A DNA stretch of 36,917 nucleotides, taken from contig CAYXZC010000014.1 in NCBI GenBank assembly GCA_964469815.1, positions 1 to 36,917 on the forward strand, in the 5' to 3' direction. The notes below the pieces were generated by a model. That model saw only the letters and a list, made by a program, of their open reading frames with translations. It was not told the origin of the DNA and did no database searches. Shown here one piece after another: positions 7,760-15,931 of this stretch. Position 1 is the first letter of the stretch. Every line of letters starts with the position of its first letter. The translations under genes were made by a program, and so were the position numbers. This DNA is from MGBC163016 sp964469815. GTDB taxonomy: Bacteria > Actinomycetota > Coriobacteriia > Coriobacteriales > Eggerthellaceae.

Positions 7760-9289
7760 ATGGATATACAACAAGCCAAACAACAGGTCAAAGACACTGT
7801 GGAGGCATACCTTGCCACCGATGAATATGGCGAGCCGCTTCTTGCCAAGTCGCAGCAGCGTCCTATCTTCTTGGTGGGTGCACCGGGAATTGGCAAAACG
7901 GCTATTATGGCACAGATCGCAGACGAGCTCGATCTGGGATTGGTGTCTTATTCGATGACGCACCATACGCGTCAAAGCGCACTCGGTCTTCCCTTCATCA
8001 CCCACCAGAACTTCGATGGGATCGAATACGATGCGTCCGAATATACCATGAGCGAGATAATCGACTCAGTGTATGAATGCATGCGCAATTCAGGTCGCAA
8101 ACGGGGCATCTTGTTCCTTGATGAGATCAATTGCGTTTCCGAGACGCTCTATCCGTCCATGTTGCAATTCCTCCAGTTCAAAACTTTCGGTCGCCATGAG
8201 ATCCCTGAGGGTTGGGTGGTTGTGACTGCGGGCAATCCGCCTGAGTACAACCGCAGCGTGCATGAATTCGATATCGTTACGCTCGACCGTGTGAAGCGGA
8301 TCTCCGTTGAGCCGGATTTCGATGCTTGGAAGAGATATGCTCTAGCCAAGGGGGTGCATCCAGCCGTTCTTACATTCTTGGAGGCGAAGAAGAATCGATT
8401 CTATTCGATAAAGACGACGCTTGACGGTAAGGAGTTCGTAACGGCGCGTGGCTGGGATGACCTTTCTGACATCATCCGCATATACGAGCGATTGGACAAA
8501 GACGTTGATGAGGCGCTCATCGCCCATTATGTGCAGGATCCGAAGATCGCAAGCGAATTTTCCGCCTACTATGATCTTTTCAACAAGTATCGCGATGACT
8601 ACAAGGTCGAAGCCATCTTGGATGGTGTTGTGGATGACGAGGTTCTGGAACGCGCCAAGAGCGCGGAATTCGATGAGAGGCTCTCGTTGCTTGGGTTGAT
8701 ATTGGATAGCCTTGAGCCGGACATCCGCAAGCTCATGGATGAAACCGATGTGATCCTTGCGATACGCGATGACCTGCGGGCTATCAAGGCTCAGCTTGAG
8801 GGCGGGGATTCCGTATCCGATGAAGATGCGGAAGCATTCGTTTCCGTTGCCGATGCACTGGCAAAGCTGATCGAGAAGAGGTCGCAAGAGCGCGAGATGA
8901 TGCTCCTTTCGGGAACTTTGAGCCGATCAAAGCGGCGTACCATCGATGAGGAACTCGCAATGCTCGAACGATTCCGGCAGAGTCTCGTATCGGATGATGA
9001 TCGTGCCAATATGGCGGCTCTCGAGTCGATGTTCGCGGAGGCCTCTGACGTTCAGGATGAGGTTGCGATCCAAGAGAAAAGATTGTCGAACGCGTTCGAT
9101 TTCATAGAGAAGGCATTCGGCGATGCTCAAGAGATGCTCATCTTCGTCACAGAGCTCACCCAACGCACACCGACCGAGCGATTCATAGCACAATTCGGAA
9201 GCGAATCGTATTTTGCTCACAATCAACCGATGATACTATCGGATAGTCATAGGAAGCTGCGAAGCTTGGTGGAGGAATTGGAATTGTAA
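7760..9289 (+). CDS. MoxR-type AAA+ ATPase
   Basis: A 509-residue ATPase. The ATG at 7760 is preferred over TTG at 7754 because GGAAAGG at 7747-7753 then has proper spacing. Walker A is GAPGIGKT (40-47), Walker B is ILFLDEIN (117-124), and a sensor-1 TAGNPP lies near 157-162, followed by an arginine-rich DRVKR. The C-terminal 250 residues are largely alpha-helical and charged, longer than in minimal MoxR proteins of about 320 residues. MoxR ATPases pair with vWA proteins to remodel or activate target complexes. Its partner here is the vWA protein upstream, 157 bases away, with a palindromic repeat between them. Confidence 0.85.
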   Translation: MDIQQAKQQVKDTVEAYLATDEYGEPLLAKSQQRPIFLVGAPGIGKTAIMAQIADELDLGLVSYSMTHHTRQSALGLPFITHQNFDGIEYDASEYTMSEIIDSVYECMRNSGRKRGILFLDEINCVSETLYPSMLQFLQFKTFGRHEIPEGWVVVTAGNPPEYNRSVHEFDIVTLDRVKRISVEPDFDAWKRYALAKGVHPAVLTFLEAKKNRFYSIKTTLDGKEFVTARGWDDLSDIIRIYERLDKDVDEALIAHYVQDPKIASEFSAYYDLFNKYRDDYKVEAILDGVVDDEVLERAKSAEFDERLSLLGLILDSLEPDIRKLMDETDVILAIRDDLRAIKAQLEGGDSVSDEDAEAFVSVADALAKLIEKRSQEREMMLLSGTLSRSKRRTIDEELAMLERFRQSLVSDDDRANMAALESMFAEASDVQDEVAIQEKRLSNAFDFIEKAFGDAQEMLIFVTELTQRTPTERFIAQFGSESYFAHNQPMILSDSHRKLRSLVEELEL

Positions 9290-9308
9290 GAAAGGGATGG
9301 ATGCGAGA

Positions 9309-9366
9309 GTGAAGATCCTTTTTTGCGATGCATGGCAAAAGGATCCTTCGCAAAGCTCAGGATGAC
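9309..9366. repeat. Palindromic interspersed repeat, copy 2 (left arm shortened)
   Basis: The right arm, reverse complemented, reads GTCATCCTGAGCTTTGCGAA and matches the repeat at 7630-7700. The left arm keeps only the inner part (AGTGAAGATCC followed by a T-run). Together the two copies bracket the moxR-like gene. Confidence 0.6.
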
Positions 9367-9419
9367 ATAAAGCGAGAACATCAGGTCGATATGATCTCAT
9401 TTTCGAATGAAAGGAAGAA

Positions 9420-10262
9420 ATGATGGCAAAGTATACGTTGACGGATTACGGTTCAGTGGATGTGAGACTACCGAAGCCCCAAGTGCCACCAAGCTTGGTG
9501 GATGCGCAGATCGAAAAGCTGCTCGAGCCCTTTTCGGAGTTTCACGAAGTAGCTGAGGAAAGAGGAGTTCTTCCGGGGGATCATATCGTGGTCACTACGC
9601 GAGATGCTGCGATCGATGGCAACCCTGCTACGAATTTCATCATGCAGCACTCGGTCTACCATGTGGGAGCAGGCGAGATGCCGAAAGCGTTCGATGATGA
9701 GCTCATCGGGGTCAAGCCGGGTGAGACGAAATCGGTGGAAGCGAAGATAAAGATGCCCCTTGCCAAGGATGGCGAGTTCTCCGCTCTGACCATGGATGTG
9801 GATGTGGAGAAGATCCTCTACACGGTGGAACCGGAGCTCACGGATGAGTTCATAACGAAGAATTTTGCGCCAGCAACGAATCTGCAGGAATTTCGTGAGG
9901 GAGTGGCTTCGCAATTCGGGTTGCCGGATATGGCCAAGAGCGATCCCAACTATCCCGATATCGTTCTTGCCGAGTTGGCGAAGAGGCTGGTCGAACAGCC
10001 GGATGAGGCGGATAGGATGCCGGGAATGCCCGATGATGCCCTTCGCATAATGTGCGCCATCGATGCATTGGCGGATCATCTCGATATCGAACTTTCGCGC
10101 GAACAGATAGTGGCGCAGATGCCTGCTGATAATGATGAGCAGCGCGAGATGGTGTATCAGCAGCTTATCGATCAGGGAAAAGCAGACGAGGCTGAAGTAT
10201 TCGCCCGTCGCGAGGCTGCACTTTCGTGGCTTGTCAACAATTCGAGCGTAACCTACGAGTGA
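9420..10262 (+). CDS. Trigger-factor-like peptidyl-prolyl isomerase/chaperone lacking the ribosome-binding domain
   Basis: A 280-residue protein that aligns by eye with the middle and C-terminal parts of trigger factor. A linker (PPSLVDAQIEKLLEPFSEF) leads into an FKBP-like domain (GDHIVVTT near residue 53, YHVGAGEMPKAFDDELIGVKPGETK near 80-105), then a helical C-terminal arm. The N-terminal ribosome-docking domain with its GFRxGxxP motif is missing. True trigger factors have about 430-480 residues. AAGGAAG at 9411-9417 precedes two adjacent ATGs (9420, 9423). It follows the LRR/vWA/MoxR genes, so it may be a client-specific chaperone for that module, though this is inferred from position only. 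Confidence 0.75.
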   Translation: MMAKYTLTDYGSVDVRLPKPQVPPSLVDAQIEKLLEPFSEFHEVAEERGVLPGDHIVVTTRDAAIDGNPATNFIMQHSVYHVGAGEMPKAFDDELIGVKPGETKSVEAKIKMPLAKDGEFSALTMDVDVEKILYTVEPELTDEFITKNFAPATNLQEFREGVASQFGLPDMAKSDPNYPDIVLAELAKRLVEQPDEADRMPGMPDDALRIMCAIDALADHLDIELSREQIVAQMPADNDEQREMVYQQLIDQGKADEAEVFARREAALSWLVNNSSVTYE

Positions 10263-10278
10263 TCTTAAGCGATGCCCT

Positions 10279-11040
10279 ATGTTCACAGTCGCGGAATGTG
10301 AGAGGTATATACAGCGCATAGATTATCGGGGCGGCCTTACGCCTAGCATCGCCAATCTGAAGGGTCTCATGCTCGCACACCTTACGCATGTGCCCTTCGA
10401 GACGGTAGGGCTATATCGAACAGGTCAGGTTCCCGATCTTGAAATCGATGCAATATACGACAAAGTGGTGAAAAGGAAGCTCGGCGGGTATTGCTTCGAG
10501 CTGAACAAGCTTTTCCAAGAGCTGTTGCTTTCGCTTGGCTATGAGGCCAGAGCAGCCGTTGCGCGATCGACCGACACCCCCGGTGTGGTGGATCCACTGA
10601 ACCATCGTGGCTTGATCGTCATCTTCAACGATAAGCCCTATTGCGTCGATGTGGGCTATGGAGGGCCAATGCCGGGAGGCCCTTTGCCTCTTACTCCCGG
10701 CGCTTATGTGATAGAAGGATCGGAATTCATAGTCGAAGGATCGGATGATGGTTGGTGGGTGATCGACCGCATCGATTCAAGGGGAAACCGGCAAGGTCTG
10801 ATGGAGCTATCGAATTTCCGCGTCAATGAGCAGGATTTCGATCCTTTGAATCTCTTCTGCGCTACACCCGGGTCGATCTTCCGTGATATCGAGATGGCCA
10901 ACATTCGCACACGCGATGGAAGCATCTCCATGGAAGATGGAAGGTTGAAGATCCGGAAGGGAGATGCTAAGGAGGAAAGGCAAGTCGATGGCGATGAGCG
11001 TGAACTTGCTTTGAAGAAGTGCTTCGGCCTGCGCTACTAG
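10279..11040 (+). CDS. nat: Arylamine N-acetyltransferase
   Basis: A 253-residue enzyme of the NAT family, which transfers an acetyl group from acetyl-CoA to arylamines or arylhydrazines through a cysteine intermediate. The catalytic triad is visible: C72 in GGYCFELN, H109 in LNHRGLIV and D124 in YCVDVGYGG. Length is normal for bacterial NATs (250-280). The start lies 17 bases after the trigger-factor-like gene, and two hairpins follow the stop, so it is probably the last gene of that run. Cytoplasmic; may detoxify aromatic amines. The physiological substrate is unknown. Confidence 0.9.
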   Translation: MFTVAECERYIQRIDYRGGLTPSIANLKGLMLAHLTHVPFETVGLYRTGQVPDLEIDAIYDKVVKRKLGGYCFELNKLFQELLLSLGYEARAAVARSTDTPGVVDPLNHRGLIVIFNDKPYCVDVGYGGPMPGGPLPLTPGAYVIEGSEFIVEGSDDGWWVIDRIDSRGNRQGLMELSNFRVNEQDFDPLNLFCATPGSIFRDIEMANIRTRDGSISMEDGRLKIRKGDAKEERQVDGDERELALKKCFGLRY

Positions 11041-11052
11041 TAAAGCAGAGGA

Positions 11053-11074
11053 GTAAAAGGGATGTCCCTTTTAC
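11053..11074 (+). terminator. Hairpin after nat
   Basis: A perfect 10-bp stem GTAAAAGGGA-TG-TCCCTTTTAC, 12 bases after the nat stop. The loop is only two bases, so the closing pairs probably open. It ends in TTTTAC, a weak U-tract. Confidence 0.5.
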
Positions 11075-11095
11075 CCGTGTGATCTGAGCATACAA

Positions 11096-11129
11096 AAAAT
11101 GGCAACGGGAATGATCCCGTTGCCATTTT
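11096..11129. terminator. Bidirectional intrinsic terminator
   Basis: A perfect 15-bp stem AAAATGGCAACGGGA, loop ATGA, then TCCCGTTGCCATTTT. It has A-runs on one side and T-runs on the other, so it can terminate both the plus-strand nat transcript and the minus-strand small gene at 11147-11305, whose stop is 17 bases away. Confidence 0.85.
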
Positions 11130-11146
11130 CGGATCCAGCATGAATC

Positions 11147-11305
11147 TTACAGGCCGTGATTCTGAGATGCAGCATCCTCATACTCGGCAACGCTGACGCC
11201 ACCCTCTTCATCGATGACCTTTTGCGCGTCGGCTGCAGCCCTTGCATCCTGCTCAGCCTGCTTCGCAGCGATCCTTGCCTCTTCTTCCATTCCACGTGCG
11301 TCCAT
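11147..11305 (-). CDS. Small hypothetical protein, 52 aa, acidic and alanine-rich
   Basis: The minus strand holds an ATG at 11305, a 52-residue reading frame and TAA at 11147. A perfect AGGAGG Shine-Dalgarno lies upstream (seen as CCTCCT on the plus strand near 11315-11320), and an intrinsic terminator follows the stop (11096-11129). These three signals argue for a real gene despite its size. The product begins MDARGMEEEARIAAKQ, looks like a single amphipathic alpha-helix over residues 5-32, then has a short Gly-Gly turn and an acidic tail. No cysteine pair, signal peptide or membrane segment is present. I recognise no family. Confidence 0.72.
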   Translation of the reverse strand: MDARGMEEEARIAAKQAEQDARAAADAQKVIDEEGGVSVAEYEDAASQNHGL

Positions 11306-11536
11306 TTGGATGCGCCTCCTAAAACTTGAACTTTACTGGTACGACATTGATTCTATAGAACGCTCGGAAGAAAAACCGCAGGTAGCAATGCTTGTAAATG
11401 CAGAGTGCAACTTCGGTTGACGCGTTGTAACCTTCAACTAATACGAATCTTTTTGAGAATCCGAACCGCCTCCTCCGTTGCGCCTTCATGTCGCAAAATG
11501 AGAATTCGCGACATGGTGGGAAGGGTTCGGACGCGA
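11306..11536. other. Intergenic region between small gene and LuxR gene
   Basis: It holds the CCTCCT complement of the small gene's ribosome-binding site, a palindrome TTCTATAGAA near 11350 that could overlap its promoter, and the hairpin at 11488-11515. No convincing longer reading frame is seen. Confidence 0.4.
11488..11515 (-). terminator. Hairpin downstream of the LuxR gene
   Basis: An 8-bp perfect stem CATGTCGC ... GCGACATG with a 12-base loop, 22 bases beyond the stop of the minus-strand LuxR gene. No strong T-run follows, so it is a weak candidate. Confidence 0.4.
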
Positions 11537-12328
11537 TCATCCCCGATAATACATCACTGCTATCTGGGTTCGATTTTGGAGGCCTTTCTTCGAAAGGATG
11601 GAGCTTATATGATTGCGGACGGTGCCCTCCGATAAGAATAGCTTCTGCGATATCTCGCGATTATCCATTCCCTCTGCAACCAGATGCACAACAGCCAGTT
11701 CGCGCTGCGTGAGCCCTTCGAAGAATCGACCTTCTTGCATAGGGGCATCATGATGGGGTCTCACATCGCCTGGATCTCCCAAATCATCGTTATCGTTGTT
11801 CATGCGGGTCTTGCTCTTCGATACGAGAGACTCTTCTCTCACTGAGTCATAGGCTCTTTGGAGGCTGGCGTGTTCGGACGAGGATCGGGCATCTTTTATC
11901 GCCATGAGCGAGGCTATCGTGCAAAGCGCGGTGACATAGAGCAGGGCATCCGTAAACCCTCCGATGATTCCTTGCACCAGGATGGGAATTATCCAGAAGA
12001 GCCTTATCGCCCAAGGTCGTTCGTGCATCATCGCATAGACCACAACAGGCAAAAACCCGATGAAAGCAGGCGAAAAGCAGGATGCGAGCGCGAATGCTAT
12101 CTGCAGGCTGATCCGGATGCTGGATCGATCGGATGCGGCACCGCATACTGCAGCCACTGCCGAAAGGAAACCCACAACTGAGAACGGATCGCCGATCAAT
12201 GCGACCGTGAAGATGCAGCATATGATGAAGAGGCATATTTGATCCAGGTAATTGCTCATGGACGATATTTTATCAGTAAATAAATATACCGCATATACGG
12301 GGGAAACCGTGAAGATGACAAATGTCAT
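11537..12328 (-). CDS. Membrane-anchored LuxR-family transcription regulator
   Basis: Up to 263 residues. The N-terminal 150 are hydrophobic with about five membrane helices (for example CLFIICCIFTVALIG and AIRLFWIIPILVQGIIGGF). A charged linker near 150-200 follows, and the last 60 residues are a NarL/LuxR helix-turn-helix (LTQRELAVVHLVAEG ... NREISQKLFLSEGTVRNHISSI). Membrane sensors fused directly to a LuxR DNA-binding domain are common in Eggerthellaceae. The start is uncertain: no Shine-Dalgarno precedes the ATG at 12328, and an internal ATG at 12259 (MSNYLDQ) would leave a more normal divergent promoter gap. It diverges from the ABC exporter operon and is its likely regulator. Confidence 0.8.
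   Translation of the reverse strand: MTFVIFTVSPVYAVYLFTDKISSMSNYLDQICLFIICCIFTVALIGDPFSVVGFLSAVAAVCGAASDRSSIRISLQIAFALASCFSPAFIGFLPVVVYAMMHERPWAIRLFWIIPILVQGIIGGFTDALLYVTALCTIASLMAIKDARSSSEHASLQRAYDSVREESLVSKSKTRMNNDNDDLGDPGDVRPHHDAPMQEGRFFEGLTQRELAVVHLVAEGMDNREISQKLFLSEGTVRNHISSILSKKGLQNRTQIAVMYYRG
12315..12328. promoter_or_regulatory. Operator-like palindrome in the divergent LuxR/ABC gap
   Basis: ATGAC-AAAT-GTCAT, five-base half-sites with a four-base spacer, lies between the LuxR gene and the ABC exporter. It would overlap the LuxR start if that protein begins at 12328, which slightly favours the internal start at 12259. A binding role is inferred. Confidence 0.35.
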
Positions 12329-12382
12329 GGTTGATTATCGGTGATGGTTTGTCAGAATTGGGTCATGAGGAAAGGGGCATTC

Positions 12383-13360
12383 ATGACTCAAGGGGTTTTG
12401 AATTCGAATAACGCATCCGAATCTGAGAATCTCGTTCTCGAGGTGAAGAATCTGGTAAAGCGTTATGGGAGCATGCTTGCGCTGGATCATCTGAATATGG
12501 CTATATCCAAAGGTGAGATATTCGGTCTTCTCGGTCCAAATGGCAGTGGCAAGACGACTGCTATCAATTGTATCTTGCAGTTGCTCACTTACGATAAAGG
12601 CGAGATATCCCTTTTCGGTGAGCCGATGACCCAAACGAGCTACGATCTCAAACGCCGCATCGGCGTGGTTCCGCAAAATGTCGCAGTGTTCGAAGAGCTT
12701 ACGGTTCGTGAGAACATAGACTATTTCTGCAGCCTTTACATACAGGATCCGCAAGAGCGCAAGAAGTGCGTGACGGATGCGATCGCTTTCGTTGGTCTGG
12801 AAGACTACACGAGGGCAAGGCCTAAGAAGCTCTCGGGCGGTCTTCTGCGCCGATTGAACATAGCTTGTGGAATATCGCATAAGCCTGAGCTTATCTTCTT
12901 CGATGAGCCGACGGTCGCTGTGGACCCGCAAAGCCGCGCATCGATCCTTGATGGCATCAAGGAGATGAACGCAGCGGGTTCGACCATTGTTTACACCAGC
13001 CATTATATGGAAGAGGTCGAGGAGATCTGCACGAGGATCATGATCATGGACAAGGGCAGAACCCTTGCATGTGGAACAAACGATGAGCTCAAGGCTATCG
13101 TGGCGGCTGGGGAGAAGATCGTCATCGAAGCGGACGTGAGCGAAGCGGCTTTGATAAGCATTGGGAATCTCGAGCATGTGAAGCGTGTGGACTTCGATGC
13201 CGGACGTCTTGAGATCATATGCAACAACGGGGAACACAACGTGGCGGATGTGTTGGCCGAACTGGCTAAAGCCAAGATAACGCCCGGTCGGATCTGGGCC
13301 GAGCCGCCAACCCTCAACGATGTCTTCCTTGAGATCACAGGCCGCGAGCTTCGTGATTAG
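12383..13360 (+). CDS. ABC exporter ATP-binding protein
   Basis: A 325-residue ATPase of the CcmA/drug-export type. The ATG at 12383 is preferred over in-frame ATGs upstream because AGGAAAGGGG (12368-12377) lies just before it. Walker A is GPNGSGKT (51-58), the Q-loop is in VVPQNV, the signature is LSGGL (150-154), Walker B is LIFFDEP, and an H-loop histidine is in YTSHYMEE. The C-terminal 90 residues form the extra domain usual for ATPases paired with ABC-2 permeases. It heads a three-gene operon with two permeases, so the complex is an efflux pump for an unidentified hydrophobic compound. Confidence 0.88.
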   Translation: MTQGVLNSNNASESENLVLEVKNLVKRYGSMLALDHLNMAISKGEIFGLLGPNGSGKTTAINCILQLLTYDKGEISLFGEPMTQTSYDLKRRIGVVPQNVAVFEELTVRENIDYFCSLYIQDPQERKKCVTDAIAFVGLEDYTRARPKKLSGGLLRRLNIACGISHKPELIFFDEPTVAVDPQSRASILDGIKEMNAAGSTIVYTSHYMEEVEEICTRIMIMDKGRTLACGTNDELKAIVAAGEKIVIEADVSEAALISIGNLEHVKRVDFDAGRLEIICNNGEHNVADVLAELAKAKITPGRIWAEPPTLNDVFLEITGRELRD

Positions 13361-13381
13361 CGTGATGGGATCTGGTGCGAT

Positions 13382-14596
13382 ATGCTTTCTACCATCAAAT
13401 ACACGATCCTGGAGATGCTGAGACTTCCGGGCATCATCATATGGTCGCTCGTGTTTCCTATCGTTCTAATGAGCGTTTTCTCCGTTATGTTCGGGCCACT
13501 CGATGAGATGGAGGATCTGGATCCGATCCGCATAACGGTTGTGGAACCTGATGGATCTACGGTCGATGCTCAAAATGCATCCTATGATCATGAGGCATTC
13601 TCGGAATTCATCGATGCATTGTCAGAAGGCGAGGATCGCCTTTTGGCTCCGACATGGGTCTCTGACACGAACGAGGCAAAGCAAGTGGTGACCGATTCGA
13701 TCTCAACGGATGACCCGTTCGTGGGCTATGTTGAGCTCGTTGACGGAAAGCCGCAGGTGAACATAGCGGATGCCCGGACTTTGTCGGGCTTTCAGGATAT
13801 CGAGGCCTCTATCCTTGCCATGGTAATGGACGAGTATACGGCCAAGGCGGCGATGCTCAAGGAGATGATCGCTGCCGATCCCGCTGCATTGGCGGATCCT
13901 TCCGTGCTCGGATCGGTTTTCGAACGCATCGATTCAACTGTGCAGGTCGATGTGACTCGCAATCAACCGCGTGAATCCGTTCGTTATTATTTCGCCCTGT
14001 TGGGCATGGCTGCGCTCTTCGGTGCGAATGTCAGCTTGATCGCATTCCAGCGCATGCGTCCGAACATGTCCGCTTTGGGAGCAAGGCGCATGATAGGCGC
14101 ATTGAGCCACGGCAAAGCTGTCGGGGCGACCCTTATCGCCTGCTGGATAGTCGGATTCGTCTGCCTGCTCGTTGCCTATGCTTTTCTAAGGTTGGTAGTG
14201 GGCATAGATTTCGGGGGTAGGGATCTTGCCTGCCTTCTCGTAACAGCGGTCGCATCCATCGTCAGCATGTCCTTAGGTTGTGCTGTAGCGGCTATCCCGA
14301 AGGTTCCCGAGGAAGGCAAGAGCGGTATCCTCACAGGTATCGTCTGCTTCGCTTCTTTGTTCGCAGGCTTATATGGGCAGCCTACGATGGCTCTGGCTGA
14401 TCTTATCTCGGAGAATGCTCCTATCGTGGCGTGGATAAATCCCGCAACTCAAATATCACAGGCGTTCTATAGCGTGATGTATTACGACGATCTGCTCCCT
14501 ATGATGTCGCATCTTCTGGCGTTGCTGGTGATATCGGCCGTTCTGTTCTGTTTGGCTGTCGGATCGTTGAGGAGGCAGCGCTATGCAAGTATTTAA
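13382..14596 (+). CDS. ABC-2 type permease, subunit 1
   Basis: A 404-residue membrane protein with the ABC-2 layout: one N-terminal helix (GIIIWSLVFPIVLMSVFSVMF), a large extracytoplasmic region of about 170 residues (residues 40-205), then five to six helices to the C-terminus. It begins 21 bases after the ATPase and overlaps the next permease by 14 bases. The ribosome-binding site is weak. With its partner permease it likely forms the heterodimeric channel of the exporter. Confidence 0.83.
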   Translation: MLSTIKYTILEMLRLPGIIIWSLVFPIVLMSVFSVMFGPLDEMEDLDPIRITVVEPDGSTVDAQNASYDHEAFSEFIDALSEGEDRLLAPTWVSDTNEAKQVVTDSISTDDPFVGYVELVDGKPQVNIADARTLSGFQDIEASILAMVMDEYTAKAAMLKEMIAADPAALADPSVLGSVFERIDSTVQVDVTRNQPRESVRYYFALLGMAALFGANVSLIAFQRMRPNMSALGARRMIGALSHGKAVGATLIACWIVGFVCLLVAYAFLRLVVGIDFGGRDLACLLVTAVASIVSMSLGCAVAAIPKVPEEGKSGILTGIVCFASLFAGLYGQPTMALADLISENAPIVAWINPATQISQAFYSVMYYDDLLPMMSHLLALLVISAVLFCLAVGSLRRQRYASI

Positions 14597-15821
14597 GTGC
14601 GCGATGCGGATAATACGCGGGAACATCATATTCCCGATAATATACATAATCGGATTGAGCTTCATGGGTGTGTTCATGGCGCAGTCGTTCGATTTCGGAA
14701 GCCTTGATAATGCGATCGATCAGAAGAATACCGAGTACTCCATAGTTGATAGGGATGATAGCGACCTTTCGCGTTCTATCGCAAGCTTTCTTGAGGAACG
14801 TGGGGTGTGCGTGCAGGTAGATGACTCGCGCATCGCGTTTCAGGATGCGGTCGCCAAGGGGAAGACCGATTATCTGTTGGTGATCCCAGATGGATATGGG
14901 CAGGTTTTCAGGACTGCGGTACTCGAAGGTCTATCGGGCGAGGATCTTCCACAGATGGAAGTGGTCTTTAGCTACTATTCCTCTAAAGGCTCCTTGATGG
15001 ATGAGATGGTCAATGCTTATCTTGGTGTGGTGCGCACATTGATGCTGGAATCACCTGATGCTCCCATGGAGTCTATCTTGTCTGATGCATTCAGGATCTC
15101 AGACGATAGAGCCGATGTCCGTATGATGGAAGTTGCAAACGGCGTATCCGAGGCGGATAGGTTCGCTTTCTATATGCAATGGTCCACATACACTCTATTC
15201 GCCGGGATAGTGGTATGTGTCGGGATGCTCATATCCACGATGAACAGGGCTGATGTGAGAAGACGCAACCTTTCATCGCCATTGAGCTACGTTTCCTACA
15301 ATCTTCAGCTTGCTCTAGCATGCGCGGTATTCGCTTTTGTGTCTTGTGCATGGGCGCTTGTGTTAGGCCTTGTTATGTTTCCTGTAGCTGTCTCGGCGAT
15401 GACGCTGGAAGGGATAGCGCTTGCCGCTCTGTCCGTTATGGCCTACTCATTCATGGCTCTGGCTTTTGGATTCATGCTCGGGCAGTTCGGAGCGAGTGAT
15501 CTTGTCTGCAATGCTTTCGGAAATATATTCGGAATGGTCATCTCGTTCTTTGGTGGAGCTTGGATATCGCTTGATCTGCTGTCGCCCGAGATAGTTGCGG
15601 CCGCTCATTGGCTACCCGGAATATGGTATACGGATGCCTGTCAGCTATCAGTCCATTTTGCAGGGAACGACCTAGGAGCCTTGCAGACGATCCTGACCGA
15701 TGTCGGCGTTCTTGCTCTCTTTGCTATAGCTTTCTTGAGCATAGGGTTCGTCGCTGCCAAGCGCAGGTTACAGACATCCGAGGCGGGAGGCAATCGGGCG
15801 GCTGAGGTCGTTACAGCTTGA
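14583..15821 (+). CDS. ABC-2 type permease, subunit 2
   Basis: A 412-residue ABC-2 permease with the same topology as its partner: an N-terminal helix (IIFPIIYIIGLSFMGVFM), an extracytoplasmic domain to about residue 190, then a six-helix block. GGAGG precedes the ATG, which overlaps the previous gene by 14 bases, indicating translational coupling and balanced expression. It ends the exporter operon. A short weak hairpin (GAGC-TTTT-GCTC-like, near 15822-15833) follows. Confidence 0.83.
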   Translation: MQVFKCAMRIIRGNIIFPIIYIIGLSFMGVFMAQSFDFGSLDNAIDQKNTEYSIVDRDDSDLSRSIASFLEERGVCVQVDDSRIAFQDAVAKGKTDYLLVIPDGYGQVFRTAVLEGLSGEDLPQMEVVFSYYSSKGSLMDEMVNAYLGVVRTLMLESPDAPMESILSDAFRISDDRADVRMMEVANGVSEADRFAFYMQWSTYTLFAGIVVCVGMLISTMNRADVRRRNLSSPLSYVSYNLQLALACAVFAFVSCAWALVLGLVMFPVAVSAMTLEGIALAALSVMAYSFMALAFGFMLGQFGASDLVCNAFGNIFGMVISFFGGAWISLDLLSPEIVAAAHWLPGIWYTDACQLSVHFAGNDLGALQTILTDVGVLALFAIAFLSIGFVAAKRRLQTSEAGGNRAAEVVTA

Positions 15822-15871
15822 GCTTTTGCTCGAAAGGCCGGTAAAGTTCCTCTTCTCCCTGCGCAGAGTGT

Positions 15872-15877
15872 TATAAT
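15872..15877 (+). promoter_or_regulatory. Candidate -10 box upstream of the MFS-CBS gene
   Basis: A perfect TATAAT at 15872-15877, 55 bases before the gene start at 15932. No consensus -35 is seen 16-18 bases upstream, so the promoter may depend on an activator. It would give the MFS-CBS gene its own transcript. Confidence 0.4.
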
Positions 15878-15931
15878 CCCTTCCCATCCTTTGAAGAGAA
15901 TGCAAGCGAATCAAGATCGGAAGTGATGCAT

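Noticed and set aside
7554..7958. 134-codon plus-strand frame containing VILSVAKNP
   Set aside because: This is the translation of a well-known palindromic repeat, overlapping two real genes in other frames.
9468..10319. 283-codon open frame on the minus strand
   Set aside because: Antisense to the trigger-factor-like gene; no supporting signal.
12335..13237. 300-codon open frame on the minus strand
   Set aside because: Antisense to the ABC ATPase with intact Walker motifs; composition typical of a shadow.
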